64,000 bases of DNA from contig NC_080048.1 in the NCBI RefSeq assembly GCF_026212465.1, forward strand, positions 31,303,517 through 31,367,516. The letters are read 5' to 3'. The stretch comes from Amaranthus tricolor (lineage: Eukaryota > Streptophyta > Magnoliopsida > Caryophyllales > Amaranthaceae). The position numbers and the translations under genes were made by a program. This document shows, piece by piece, positions 15,358 through 28,400 of the stretch. Numbering within the stretch: position 1 is the first letter of the stretch; the number at the start of each line of letters is the position of its first letter. Below the pieces are notes generated by a model. It was not told where the DNA came from and made no database searches. It was given only the letters and a program-made list of their open reading frames with translations.

Positions 15358-16299
15358 GTAAATTTTTCTTGGGTGAGAATGATGCCTTGATTACTATAAC
15401 TAGCTTCCATACTTTATCGACCATCATCTAAAAAATTTTTAATGGTCGATAAAGTAGAAGTTTATGTAGCGTTTAGTGGACATGTAGATACTTTCAAAAT
15501 ATTACAACTTGTTCTCCAAAATTAAAAGTAATGGTTTAAGATTTTTCATTATATTTTTCTCAATAATGTATATATCAACAGTTAACATAACTACTACTTT
15601 TACCGGTCAATATTAATTTACGCAATTAATTAGACGGCTAAGTATTTAACAAATACGATTCTACAACTATAACTACTCTAGCAACAAGGACTTAGACAAC
15701 ACTTCCATCTTGAGCCAAATAGGTCCAAATATGTCTCAAACAATAGCTTTGGACTAATAGGATATTATTGAACCATCTTAAAAATAAGAAATATCTCTTT
15801 CTATTTATCTCAATTAGAAAATTTAGTTTTTTTATTTTAATACGTGTAAAGTTTTACTTTGTTTGGAATAGGCAATTCATCCTCAAAATCACATCATATG
15901 GTGAGTTTAGAATGAAACTTACTATTTTTTAAGAAAGTGACATTTATATTATTATTTATTCTATGCAAAGCTGAATTTTTGTAATTTTAAAAATACATGT
16001 ATATGTTATTTTCAGATTTGACTTTTTATGATTTATATAATATTAATGAGCAATCAACCTATAATATGCTGAATAAATCAGCTATATGATGGAGTACCTT
16101 ACTAGAAGTAGAGTATGTTTTTGTATTGACATTTTGAAAGAAAAATAATAATCTTCATGCCATCACATGTACGTATCATATGCATAACTGCAATTCTCAT
16201 CAAGAGGAGAAATGTACGTGCGCATAAATTTTGTAACCTTTTAATTTAAAGAGAGATAATGTGATTTTTCACCAAAGAATTATGAGTTATTAAAATATA
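15358..16299. other. Intergenic, no gene seen
   Basis: AT-rich. A short inverted repeat around CTTTATCGACCAT (15,413-15,450) could form a hairpin. Nothing else recognised. Confidence 0.4.
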
Positions 16300-16582
16300 C
16301 TTTTTTAAGATTTAATAGTTGCTATAATTCTTATAGCAATTATTATTTATCAACTGATCTTATTTGGTTAATATTTTTTTATGTATAATGTAAAACATAG
16401 TCAAATGAGATCTTGTTTAATTCGTCTTAATACATATTTTTATAATATTAACATTTTAGAATATTTTATCATATAAAATTAAAGATATTAAAAATTCAAA
16501 CTGTAAATTGGATAGCATGAAAAATAAAAATATAGCAACTATTAAAAATCAAATGAAATATAATTTTAATAGTCCGAGGGAG
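16300..16582. mobile_element. Stowaway-like MITE, inverted relative to its neighbour
   Basis: The right end CCGAGGGAG is followed by TA. The left flank is TA and the subterminal AATAGTTGCTATAA is mirrored by TTATAGCAATT and ATAGCAACTATTA. The interior contains the reverse complement of the GACGAATTAAATAAGATC block seen in the 16,594 copy. The left terminus has diverged. Confidence 0.55.
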
Positions 16583-16593
16583 TATATAGTATA

Positions 16594-16842
16594 CTTCATC
16601 TGTTCCAATTTACTTGCAACATTTGCTTTTTCATGCAGTCCAATACACTAATTCAATTCTTAATATCTCTAATTATGAATAATAAAAAATTATAAAAATT
16701 TTATATTAATAATCTTTACAATAAGACGAATTAAATAAGATCTTACTTGACTATATTTTAACCTATAGATTAAAAACTAATCACAAATTAAGAGTGATGC
16801 ATAAATAGTGCCAATGTTGCAACTAATTTGGAACGGAGGAAG
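16594..16842. mobile_element. Stowaway-type MITE, 249 bp
   Basis: The TSD is TA (16,592-16,593 and 16,843-16,844). The left end CTTCATCTGTTCCAATTTAC pairs with the reversed right end CTTCCTCCGTTCCAAATTAG. Both are of the CTCCCTCCG-type terminus used by Tc1/mariner-related Stowaway MITEs. It is non-coding. Confidence 0.85.
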
Positions 16843-16869
16843 TATATATAATACTAAAAATATTTCAAA

Positions 16870-17411
16870 CATAATTAGTGTTGATATTGATTAATTCTTT
16901 TGCTATTCTCTTTTGTTTTTTTTTTCCATTGTTAACTTTGGGGCTACTATCAACCTTATGGTTGATGGTAATCCCCCAATCTCTTCATTTTTGCTTTTTT
17001 TCATTTTTGGCCACAAAAAAAATTCATCATCTCTATATTATAGAGTTATTCTATTTATTTATTGAATTCAATCTACCCATATATAGGGTTTTAAAGTCTC
17101 TAAATCTTATGGTGAGAGGTTGAAGTCATGTTATCGACTCGATGGTAAAATGTTATATAACATCATCAAGGGTTTCAATTCTGCTAATATAGTCAATATT
17201 TTTAAACTTATCTCTATTTAAAAGCCACACCAGATCTAAAGGCCCTCTCGGAGGAGGGGAAAACTTCAGTGTTAGATCTTCTTTGTAATGATCGTAACTT
17301 TTTTTATATAGAATTTTTTATAATTAAAATTGTTATGGATTTGATAGTCTATTGTAGATGTCGTATGAGATTTTTATTAATGAATTATTAGATTCCTTTC
17401 AAAAAAAAAAC
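16870..17411 (+). mobile_element. Possible LINE 3' end with poly-A
   Basis: A non-coding stretch ending in a 10-A tract (17,401-17,410) preceded by TTATTAATGAATTATTAGATTCC, shortened here to TTATTAATGAATTATTAG, which resembles 3' tails of plant L1-type LINEs. There is no coding remnant, so this is a weak call. Confidence 0.25.
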
Positions 17412-17499
17412 TAGCAATTACTATTGGATATTATCCTTAATGGCCTATTCCCTAGTCCCCAATATGCAACATTTAACATTTGCACAAGTAATCAAGTAT

Positions 17500-19350
17500 T
17501 AAAAAACTGTAGAGCAATTAAATAGAAATGTTACAAAGAAAATGGATGAATCAAAATAGAAATACCGAAAAACTCCTATTGAGGTAGCTGTAGTTAATCT
17601 TATTTAACAGACCTAAGGAAGTGCTAAAAGATATCTTGCTAAACCTTTTAAATATTGTCAATAATTCAACTCTCGAAACACTCTCTTAAAACAAAGTTGT
17701 TGAATGTCAAACCAGAGAAGAAAGCTTATTGAAATAATTGGATGACCTTTATTCTTCTAAGTCAGATTTGGAATTTCAATTTGAAAAAGTAAAATCTGTT
17801 TTCGATTATAAAGTCAAGGCCATGAAAAATTGGTCAAGATAACATGGTTAGGGCCCTGACAGATGATAACAATGCTTTGAAAAGAAAACTCGCTTCTCTA
17901 AACAGTTCCAAAGGTAGATTAGAAAAGGAGAAGAAAGATCTGATTGGAAGTGTAAATGTCAAAGTGAACTTTTGCCAAATTTGCTAAATCGGAACAAGAA
18001 CTTAATATGTTATTATGTTCAAATCAAAAGCCTAGCAACATGTGTGGTATTGGTCATAAACAAAATGTTTTTATCAAAAAGACTCAAACCACCTTTGTTA
18101 AAGAGAAAGCTGATTGGTATTATCCTATGTGTTTATATTGCGGTAAGAAAGGTCACATAAAGTTTGCATGCTCCTAAGAAGAACCAACCCTCATATTATT
18201 AGAGATACATTTCATGTCCTTCAATGAGCACATGTTAGACAAATTTGAATTATCAAAGGAATCATACTCCTAACTTGGTTGATTCCGAATATGAAAACAA
18301 ATTTAAGTAGTGGTCTAGCCAAAAGATTTGATATATTGTTTTGTAGGTACCTAACAAATGAATTCTTGATAGTTTATGTTCAAAGCATATGAGTGAAAAA
18401 CTAACTTTATTCACCGAACTCAAAGAACAAATTGGTAGAACCATTACTCTTGGTGATAAAACATAATGCAATATTCTTGGTGTTGGAAAAGTTGGTTGTG
18501 TTCATCTAATTCCGTAGATGATGTGTTACTAGTTGATGGTCTTAAGTACAATCTTCTCAGCATCTCTCAACTATGTGACAAAGGAAATCAAGTGGTCTTT
18601 GACAAAGATAAGTGTGAGGTAAAATGTATCAAATCTGGTAAGGTTATTATTACTGCTCCTAGATGTGATAATATTTATTCTATGTTTACTAACAAAGTTG
18701 GACATTAAAATGTGCAAACTATAAAACTACTTGATTTTCATGACCTAGTGAGAGGACTTCAACTTATCCCACAAGATTGATGAGTTATGTAAGTCGTGTT
18801 GCAAAGATTTGCAAACCAAAGGTTCCTTCAAACCTAAAAAGGTAGTAAGTACTTCTCAACATATTGAACTTTTACATATTGATTTTTGTGGTTTAGATCT
18901 CCCAAAGGTAAACAATACATCCTCGTTGTAGTTGATGATTTCTCTCGCTTTCATGGTTAGCTTTTCTTCATGAGAAATCAAAAGCTAATGGAGTTTTCAA
19001 AGCTTTGCAAAGAACTTCAACAAAACGAAGTTATGGAACGAAAAAATCCCACTCTTGAGGACATGTCCAGGACAATGTTTTGTTAGAAAACGGTCATCCT
19101 AAAACATTTTGGGATGAAGCAGTTAACACTGCTAAATTATGTCCTCAATAGATGTTTAATAAGACCTTTTTGAAAAAGACTCCCTATGAGTTATTCAAGG
19201 GGAGGAAACCAAACATTTCGTATTTCAAACCTTTTGGATGTACATGTTTTGTCCATAACAATGGTAGGAAAACTTTGGTAAGTTTGACGCACGCAGTGAC
19301 GAAGCTTAAAGTTGATAAAAAAAAAATTTAAGGTTATGTTTTGTAGAAGG
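17500..19350 (+). pseudogene. Ty1/copia gag-protease-integrase relic
   Basis: Degenerate reading in several frames. A coiled gag-like stretch lies near 17,560-17,950. A CCHC zinc knuckle CLYCGKKGHIKFAC follows at about 18,133-18,174. The protease/integrase N-terminal region at 18,500-18,700 has LLVDGLKYNLLSISQLCDKG. Integrase words follow (IELLHIDF near 18,860), then FWDEAVNTA and KTPYELFKGRKPNISYFKPF (19,110-19,250). The words resemble large copia lineages of the SIRE/Maximus kind. Stops and frameshifts are numerous and RT/RNase H are absent, so the copy is dead and truncated. No LTRs were found. Confidence 0.9.
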
Positions 19351-20730
19351 TAGCTCTGGGAGTATATGTTGAAAGTCTAAGTAGCTATTAGATATAGGAA
19401 TAGTTATTAAATGTTTAACAGTATAATAATTAGTTGTGGAAAGCATTATTATTCGACGTGGAAAGTATTATTATTCGACAAAACTCAAAAGCATTGAAAA
19501 TTAATTTGTTAGGATAAACATAGAGAAAATATCAAAACACCATTTTGCATACTACAAGTTTTGAAAGTAGCTAAGACTACCAAATGTTACCAAAACTACT
19601 AATTTACCGAGTAATAATTTCTTAAAGTAATATTTTAACCTCGTTAAACCACTAACAACTATCTATATTACTATATTGAACATATCCTAAACAAGGGTCT
19701 GAATTTTAATAATTTATTTAATACGTTTAGACAAGGCTTCATATTGTATGGCATATATCCAAGTTAATTAACGTAAATTAGGTCACAACACCTCATTACA
19801 TCATAATACTTGGCATTTTTAGAAAAAATCTTATCTTTTTGTAGACTTCCACCTTAAATCCTTGATTAACAATGCTTCATTAATCTTAATTCTTATTTAT
19901 CTTATTCTCAACCTAGGATACAACATTTATTCAAAAAAAAAAAAACTAGGATACAAAAAATATTGTCGTATATGAGAATAACTCAAATGTTGCAAAAAAA
20001 AAAAAAAAAAAAAAAAAAAGAATTGTCCACAGTATATTTTCACAAATACATGCTAATCTCAATTTAAATAGAAAAACCAGCAATTATGAAAAACATCCAA
20101 TAAATAGAGACCATTTGATTAACTTGTTTTCAAAAAACATAAATCAAGAAAAATTATTTTCATAAAATATGGAAAAAAGAAAAAAAAATCCACCTTTCCT
20201 TCTTCATCCTCCTCTTAAAGGATAGGGATAAAATCAACTCATCACCACAAAATATGTTTCGTATAAAATGGTTTCCCTTAATTATCATTTCCAAATTTTA
20301 TTTTAGTCAACTCACAAATAATAAAACAATTCATTTTACATGACAATGTTTCAACATGAGACAACCACATATAATTAACACATTTCTTTAAAATTGTAAT
20401 TGATCATTACATATGTTAATTTAATAGATATAATGTCAGTATGTCACTATAAAACCGTTTCAATAGAGAATTTCAAATAAGACAAATTTTTTATTAACAC
20501 CATCTCATGATAAAACGACTTAATATGAGTTGATCTGATTTTTATATTTTTAAAAAACAATTAAAATAATTCTTATTTAATTTTTTTAAAAGTAATTTAG
20601 GTTGATTGTGATAATAAAAATAGGATTTCCCAAAGAACAAAGACTCTTTCATTTTACCCTAATGATGATTTTTAAAATTAATTAATTATAATAATATTTT
20701 TGATTTGTAAAAAAATTCTCGTAAAACAAA
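19351..20730. other. Upstream intergenic region of the HGSNAT-like gene
   Basis: AT-rich, with poly-A tracts at 19,936-19,947 and 19,994-20,019. No gene or bounded element is seen. The proximal few hundred bases probably include promoter elements, but no motif can be assigned beyond the TATA box. Confidence 0.5.
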
Positions 20731-20740
20731 CTATATAAAT
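20731..20740 (+). promoter_or_regulatory. TATA box of the HGSNAT-like gene
   Basis: CTATATAAAT lies 200 bp before the ATG at 20,942. It is followed by a pyrimidine-rich leader (CTTTTTTCTTTT and CTCTCTCTAG-type tracts) typical of a plant 5' untranslated region. Confidence 0.55.
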
Positions 20741-20941
20741 AGGATTGTGGGATCTAGTTATATACCAATCGCCAGTTACACGCATCTCGCGTTTCTTTTT
20801 TCTTTTATTTACTACTTCTAAGTTCTATATCATATGCTCAAATTCCTCTCATCATCCATCTTTCTCTTGTCTCTTCCTCCACTTCACTCTTCTTAGACTC
20901 TGTATTTTCTCTCTCTAGCAGACCTTTCATTTTGGATTTCA

Positions 20942-23900
20942 ATGGTGGAATATTCTTCTATTCCTCTTCACAACGATGTTGAATACCCGTTACCTGCTCC
21001 TCCGCCGTTGAATGTCGTAGGGAAATCCAAAACCACTCGCGTCGCTTCTCTCGACGTTTTTCGCGGTCTTTGTGTTTTCGTATGTTTCTCTATTTTTGAT
21101 TTTAACCTAATTTATCTGCATTGTTTTGATCGCCTTTTCGATTTCTTGTTATGATTACGCATTCTTGATTTGTTGCTTTAAAATTTATTAATTTGATGGA
21201 TTCTTGTTGTTTTGTTGTAAATTGGATTTCTTGTTAGTTTCTTTTGACGTGTTTTGTTGCTATTTATGTTTTTGCGGAAGAAAATGAATGTTAATTTTGT
21301 CTTGATCGCCTTTTCAATTCCGTTTTTACGATTACGCATTTTTGGTTTGTTGCTTTAAAGTTTTCTAATTTGATGGCCTTTTGTTGCTTAGATATAATTA
21401 GGATTTCTTGTTATTTTGTTTTGACGTATTTTGTTGCTATTTCTAGATTTCCGGAAGAAAACGAATACTTCTATTAAATTTGTTTGATTTGTCGGATAAT
21501 TGGACGAAATCTGTATCTTATTTTTCCAACAAAAATTATTGATTTTGTCTTGTTTAGATGTAATTTTTGATCAATTGATTGCAAAAGAAGCTTAAGTTGC
21601 ATGTAAATTGCTTAATTGATTTTTTCAAAATTTGTGAATTTCAGTTGATGATGGTGGTTGATTATGGAGGATCAATTTTCCCGTCAATAGCACATGCGCC
21701 TTGGAATGGCTTAAATCTCGCTGATTTTGTTATGCCTTTCTTTCTCTTTATCGCCGGACTTTCTCTTGCTATTGCTTACAAGGTGGAGTATTTCAGACTG
21801 AGAAACGTTGATTCTCTGTATGAATGGAGATTGATCATCGATCAAATTTTATTCGAGTAAGTAAATATTGTTTCGACTAATTAATTTGAGATTATTACAG
21901 AAAGTTGACGACAAAATGGATGCAACCAAGAAAGCAACCTTTAGAGCTGCGAAGTTATTTATTTTAGGTGTTTTTCTGCAAGGTACATTGATAACTAGAA
22001 CTTTTTTTATTATTATCATCTATGAAAATTTTGTAAAATTGATTTCAACCAATAATATATCGCTGAAAATTTCGAATTAATAACCTTTTTGGTCAAAAGT
22101 AGTCCGCTTTCTTGTTGCATTTTGTTAACTTGACTTCATGGCTTGACTTGTATCCATGTAAGGTTATTAAATGGAGTAACTAGTAATTATGTTTTCCCAC
22201 ATGTATTTTCTATACATTTAATGCTGGGAAAATGGTGTTGACTAGTATTTTTTCGTCAGTCATTATCTTTGCTTTAAATCCTGAGAAATTATCAATATTA
22301 TAGTGGAGACCCATGTTCTGATGAGCAATAAAGACGTTACACTGAGCATTATTATTGTTGGATGCATTTCAGGTGGATATCTACATGGGGCTAAGTCATT
22401 GACATACGGTGTTGATATTTTAAGAATACGCTGGATGGGCATTTTGCAGGTTCGTTGAATTTAATGTTAAGAAGCCTTGTCTTGCTGCTTCAGATTTTTG
22501 TTATTTATATATGTAGCTTATCATGAGGTGATAAGGTCAATCCTTTATTAGAGAGTTGTTGAAGGCTGAATCTGTAGTGGAAGTAGGCATAATTAGTTCT
22601 TTTATTTTTGACGAAGATATCCGTATAAAGGCATTTCTTGTGTTTAATTTGTCTATTCCATTAGAGAAATATTTGCGTGATACATTTATTTTACATGTTT
22701 AAGTCAATGCACTGAGCTCATTGAAACGTGTAAAATATTTCACGCGATTTAAGGTTCTGGTATATGAGATAAATTAATAGCTTTTTGAGTATTCATGTTA
22801 TGAATTCATTGTATAGTTAGTTTAGTGCGAAAAGTTGATTTTCCATTAGACCTCGAGAATTATGTATGGAATTGATTGTGCTTTTTGCAATTTGTACAGC
22901 GGATATCTTTAGCGTACTTAGTTGGTGCCTTGTGTGAGATTTGGCTTCCATGTCAAAAGTGGAGAAAGTTCGGCATGATAAGAAGTTACTTTTGGCAGTG
23001 GTAAGATGTACTTTCTCTAAAACTCATCCAATTTATGCTTGGATATTTGAAACTTCAAGACATTCTTGTCATGGTTGTAGCTGATTTTGAACTTGTTTGT
23101 CTTGATGGTTTATGTTGAGTTTTATGCTGGTAGTGGTAAGATAGAAGTATTGGATTTTAGATTTTTTAATTTAATTTTTTTGAGTAAATTCTTATGCAAT
23201 TTCGATGGAACAAGTCGGGTGTTTGGTCAATTTGCATATCATGTAATTTAGTTCATAGTAATTGTATATTTGCTACAATGTGGAAGACATTGCCGTCGTC
23301 TAGCTTGTAGTTGTGTGGTGAAAGGAATTTGTTGCAATTTCTTCACCAGAATTCACACTTTGATAAAAATTAATGTTTGGTTTGATTTTTGAAGAATAAA
23401 ATGTTTTGATAATTTTGAGAGTTGTTTTACTTAAATTATGCTTGAGCAATTAGGCTTCATTAGAATTAATATTAGTTGAAGATACTTTCTTAATTTACAG
23501 TTGATGCTGATACATGTTTTTCTTGTAGGTGTCTTGCTTTGCTTTTGTCCTCTATCTATGTTGGACTTCTATATGGCTTATATGTTCCTGATTGGGAAGT
23601 CAATATGGCAAATTCAGGTTTATCTTTCCCTGCCGCAAATGGTACCCATGTCTACAAGGTGAGTGTTGGGAAAACTTCATTTTTTTCCCTTTGTCTATTT
23701 TAAGAGCTTTCTTATGATTAAGTGAAGTATTTAGTTGCTATGTTTTGTTCAAAACTCTATGAATGTCATTTGAAATAAGTAGCCTTAAATTAGTGCTATA
23801 TTTTGTCTGTTATTATGGAATATAATTATTAGGTGCTAAAATCAGAATGGTGTCTATACATCATTATTGATCCTTTTGTTATTATTGATTTTGAAGATTC

Positions 23901-26900
23901 ATTGATGCTATCCACAACTAAAAGTCAAATGGATTATCGTATAGTGAAAAACAGTTTGTACCTGCCATCCTTGATGCCTTGTTGACTCAACATATGCTTA
24001 GTTATCACGTCCTCGTTTGATGGAATACCTGCTATGGCCTATGGGTGTGAACTGGAATTGGTCTCAAACCCTTTCTGTTTTTTATTTTTCATTAGGTGAA
24101 ATGTGGAACAAGAGGTAATATTAGTCCTGCCTGCAATTCAGCCGGAATGATTGATCGCTATTTTCTGGGTATCAATCACCTGTATATGAAGCCTGCTTAC
24201 AAAAATTTGAAGGTACCTCCTAAAAATCTTGCTACTGCTGTTCTAATGTGTGTACTGTATTTCATTAAAGCAATTTGGCCTTATTTTACATTGTTCATTA
24301 TGACAGGTGTGTAACAAAACTACAGATGGCTTTGTACCCGAGGATTCTCCTTCATGGTGTCATGCTCCTTTTGATCCTGAAGGAATACTAGGGTAAATAA
24401 GGATATTGTTCTTTTCCCTATTGTACCTCCACATATATCTTATAGTTGTGCCTCCATTGTTTCATGAACGTGATCGAAGAATGACTTTATTTTCTTGACT
24501 TTTTTTTCTCATACTTGAGGAAAATGTTGATACTACTGAGTAGTCAGTACTGATTATAACCTTCCAAGTTTTTGATTCTTTTTTTGAAACAATGAACCCA
24601 ATCCTGGTTTATTGAGGATCATTTCCTTATACCCCCTTATACTATTTAAGGCATACAACAAGAGCTCATCTGAATAAATATAAATGCCCAACTTGGGCAC
24701 TTCATTTTTTCAAAATAAAAGAAATCTTCATTTCAGATAATCCTGTGACATCTTGAGAATTTGATACTCGAAGGGTCTTTGCTTTGAAAACATTTACAGT
24801 ATGAATAAATTGATTTGGGACTGGTGAAATTTATAAATCTATAAAGTAGTTTATAAATTTATTTATCAATAGGTTAGTTGTTTTAAAATAAGATATCTCT
24901 ACGGGTGGGATTTTTACATTAAAACGCTAATTGGAACACAAAAAGTTAGGAGTTTTTAAATCATTTTTTCTTAATTTTTATTCCGTTTTGACTTAAAATT
25001 ATAAAGGGCCCTCAAGGAAGATTATTATTATTTTTAGTTTATTGATTTTTGTAATTCCAAGTTGGGATGGACACAAGTCTTTCTTTAGGTAGGTTATCAA
25101 TTAAGAGTTCTAAAATAATGTTATGGGCAGCTTCCCATCTTTCAGTTTTTCATATGCATTGATGTAATTTGTGTTTAGGAGATTTGAAGATGTTTGTTTA
25201 AACGAGATACTCCTACATTTTTTTGAAGATTTTTATTTGCAGGCAAAGACTTGCTTATGTGAAGTGCCAAGTTTCTCTGATGTTTTATCTCCAATTAGCA
25301 TCAACTATTTCTTATAAAAAAACAATTTGACTTTACCCATTAATCTCTTTATTTGAGTCGAAAGATTGACAATAGCCATGACAAGACTGCACATGATAAG
25401 TAAATCAAAGATGTGAATAGGTTGCATGATTTAGATAGTTCTAGTGGGAGATGAGCTAAACAGTGCTATAGCAAATAGGGAAGCGGAATAGTGTCTGCTA
25501 GGTTTCCACAAGATGTTTTAGCTCTTGTTTTAAAGATTACAAAATACGGATACTTTGATGGACTCTTTTGTTTTAAATGATTAATTTCAAATCTAGATTG
25601 TTTTCTATTGTGGAATTATGACTCAGTTTTCTTCCCTAGCTCCCTTTTCTGTCTGTCTATCTCATTCTCCAATGGGTTGTTTTGAGTTCTAATATAGATT
25701 GTATATACTTTTATTTTATGCTACGGATAGTAATGTTTGTCTGATGTGTTTTAGAATTATATCATAAGAAATTGATGTTAACAATAACATGTATGCTGTT
25801 TGTTTCAGATCATCTGTGTCCCTTTACCTCTTGATTTTGTAGTGTACTTTCTGGTTTTGGTTTGTTTAGTGTCAGATAGTCTGATACTAATTGACTTCTT
25901 TTCGCAGCTCTCTCACTGCGGCTGTGATCTGCATTATTGGACTTCAGTTTGGTCATATTCTCGTACAAAAGGAGGTCAGAACTCAAACTGGGTTGATTGT
26001 TCTTTGTGCTTTGTATAACTTTGGCCTTTGCTAGAAACAAAGTTTCATTATTATTTGGAAAGAGTGAGAAGAGTGGGAGAGCTAAATTCGATCATTTTCT
26101 GTTTTGAGATTGAACATGATAGACTTATTTTGAGTTTTTTGTTTTTTAATGGAACAGCTGGTTTTTTATTCATTTTCTATTAAATATTTTTTGGGTAGTG
26201 ACTGGTGAGAGATTGTGGTAACAGTAGGTGGTCGAGTATATATTTATTTTCATTTTCCACTTGTTACATTTTGGGTGTTGAGATAATTAACCATGAATTC
26301 AAAGAAGCTATCTGAAGTAAAGATAGAATTCAATTTGATGTCATCAAAATTGAATTTATGACATACAGAATGTCTTGACTGTGTAACACTAACTGATAGG
26401 TTTTTGCAGGATCACAAGGAGCGCCTGCACAGATGGTCTTTGCTTTCACTTTTCACTTTCCTCTTCGGATTATATCTTACGTTCACGGGTGAGATTCAAT
26501 CACAATCACGAGCTTTTTGTTTTTTCCTGATTGAAAGGACTTAATTAAATGACCTCAAAACTTTCGGAAGAGTAGTAAATGATCATAGTTAAACATAGTA
26601 CGATTAGCAATATTATAAATTTAATTAATTGATCATGTCTAGCATTATTTTTGAATGGGATGAATATATTTAGTAGGATTAGCAATCTTCTAACTTTGAT
26701 CTTTGTCTACCTTTCAGGCGTACCCTTGAATAAATCGCTGTTTACCGTCAGTTATATCCTTGTAACTTCAGCTATTGCAGGATTCGTATTTTGTGCATTT
26801 TATTTACTGGTAGGTCTCTTAAGGCACTGAGCTTTTCTGGCTCATGGATAGTTTTAAAATTTTTCTTTTGTGTGGTTTCTTTGTATTGATATGTCAATGA

Positions 26901-27246
26901 TGCATATATCATACATATATGGCCGACTAGCACAAACATTGTTGTTCTGTTCGCAGGTAGATGTTTGGGGATACAGGTGGCTGACTTTGCCATTAGAGTG
27001 GATGGGAGTTCATTCTTTAAGCATTTTTGTCTTGTTGACTTCAAATTTAGCTATTATTGTGCTCCAAGGATTCTATTGGAGAACACCCAACAATAATATG
27101 GTAAGTACCGCAACATCCATTACAATTTGAAAGATTATTTTAGCCAGGGAATAAAACTGGATAATTCTTTTCGATTCCTTCTGGCTGATTTGTACATTGA
27201 TGCTGGACAGATTCACTGGGTTATTAGATGCTTCATCTCGCAATGA
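20942..27246 (+). CDS. HGSNAT-like multipass acetyltransferase, 428 aa
   Basis: Thirteen exons with GT-AG introns and consistent phases: 20942-21079, 21645-21782, 21901-21982, 22373-22449, 22900-23000, 23529-23658, 24096-24212, 24307-24392, 25908-25974, 26410-26488, 26718-26809, 26957-27100, 27211-27246 (1,287 nt with stop). The protein opens with a short hydrophilic tail, then RVASLDVFRGL and HAPWNGLNLADFVMPFFLF, the signature of the heparan-alpha-glucosaminide N-acetyltransferase-like family. His63 in HAPWNG aligns with the acetyl-accepting active-site histidine of human HGSNAT. Many hydrophobic segments follow, up to the last at about residues 370-415. Between them is a loop (about residues 205-300) with several cysteines and an N-glycosylation-type NGT. 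The family moves acetyl groups across a membrane. The plant substrate and membrane are not known to me. The tiny last exon encodes only IHWVIRCFISQ, so the C-terminus is the least certain part. Confidence 0.9.
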
Positions 27247-28400
27247 TATTCTTTGTGCCGAGTTGCTTCCTCATTTTTTATGGTGAGCCTTCTGATTCAT
27301 CTTTTTAATGTGGATATAAACTTCACTTAAAATAAGGTTAAATAGTAGATGGTTCTTAGAAATGTATTTGGCAAATGAGTTTTACGACTAATGTACAACC
27401 ATTCTATACAAAGTACGTTTTCATATATAGCCAATTCCTACCTTTTATTCCATTCTCGAATCTCGATGGGGCCAAGGATTTGTAATTCTTTAGTTGTGCA
27501 TTATAAGACTAACAAAATGACTAAATTAAATCATGTGTACTTTTTTTTTTATGTGAAATTGAAGATGATCTTTGGCACCGTGGGCCAATTTTATTCTTTG
27601 TTAATTGTGTACTTACCTTGTTCTCTATTTCCTTTCTTCTCCATAACTTCACACGACAAGTTTATCATGAAATTTATGCAGTTTAGCCAGTCACTTGGCA
27701 CATAGATTTGGAAGCATGGAACGCCAATCAATATTGGCTCTCAAATAAGGGATTTACTGATAGTTGTTTTGATTTCGCTCGTGAGCCTTATAGTCACAGT
27801 AAAAACCAAAAGGCTGTTTTTCAGCTACGTTGATCTGAGTAGTTGGGATCTTGTTTCCAGGTCTTTGAATCAGGCTGAAGATCCCTCCCGACAGTTTTGT
27901 GGTTTCAAGGGAAGGCGAATGGTCTTGCAGCAAAGCAGAGATCCATTGACCCCATTTTTGAGTTCTAGTGAAGATAAACAAGAATTAGATGGGGTACCAC
28001 GGACGTACTTACGTACATAGCAATCTTAGGCCAAAATTTATTAGCTAGTGACATACAATGATATCAGCTATACCATTGGGGATATATTTATTATGTATAG
28101 AAATATTGTTCTTCATATATTATTTATTCTTGATATATATTTAACCACTAGTAGGTTATACTTCAGTTTCCGTTGTATAGGTAAATATTAATTGGATAGA
28201 CTGTCTCATAGTGAAAGTAAACAAATATGAATTGAATTTTAACCCAAAAGTGATTAATTATTACTTTAAAATAATCAATTTGAACCTAAAGTATATAGCC
28301 TTAAATGAATTAATTATCAACATCATCAACCCAATATTCCGCTTGAAATTAGGGTCTGGATTAGTTAAGGTAATAGATAATCCAAATTCATACTCCTTTT
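27247..28400 (+). other. 3' flank of the HGSNAT-like gene with an unrecognised open frame
   Basis: Contains the 3' untranslated region. An 83-codon open frame at 27,769-28,020 begins with a hydrophobic segment (MISLVSLIVTV) and continues as a polar Ser/Arg-rich tail. I do not recognise it. It could be a decayed exon or chance. The rest is AT-rich without features. Confidence 0.3.

Noticed and set aside
17500..19350. Integrated virus
   Set aside because: All domains and their order are those of Ty1/copia; no movement or coat-like protein and no pararetrovirus features.
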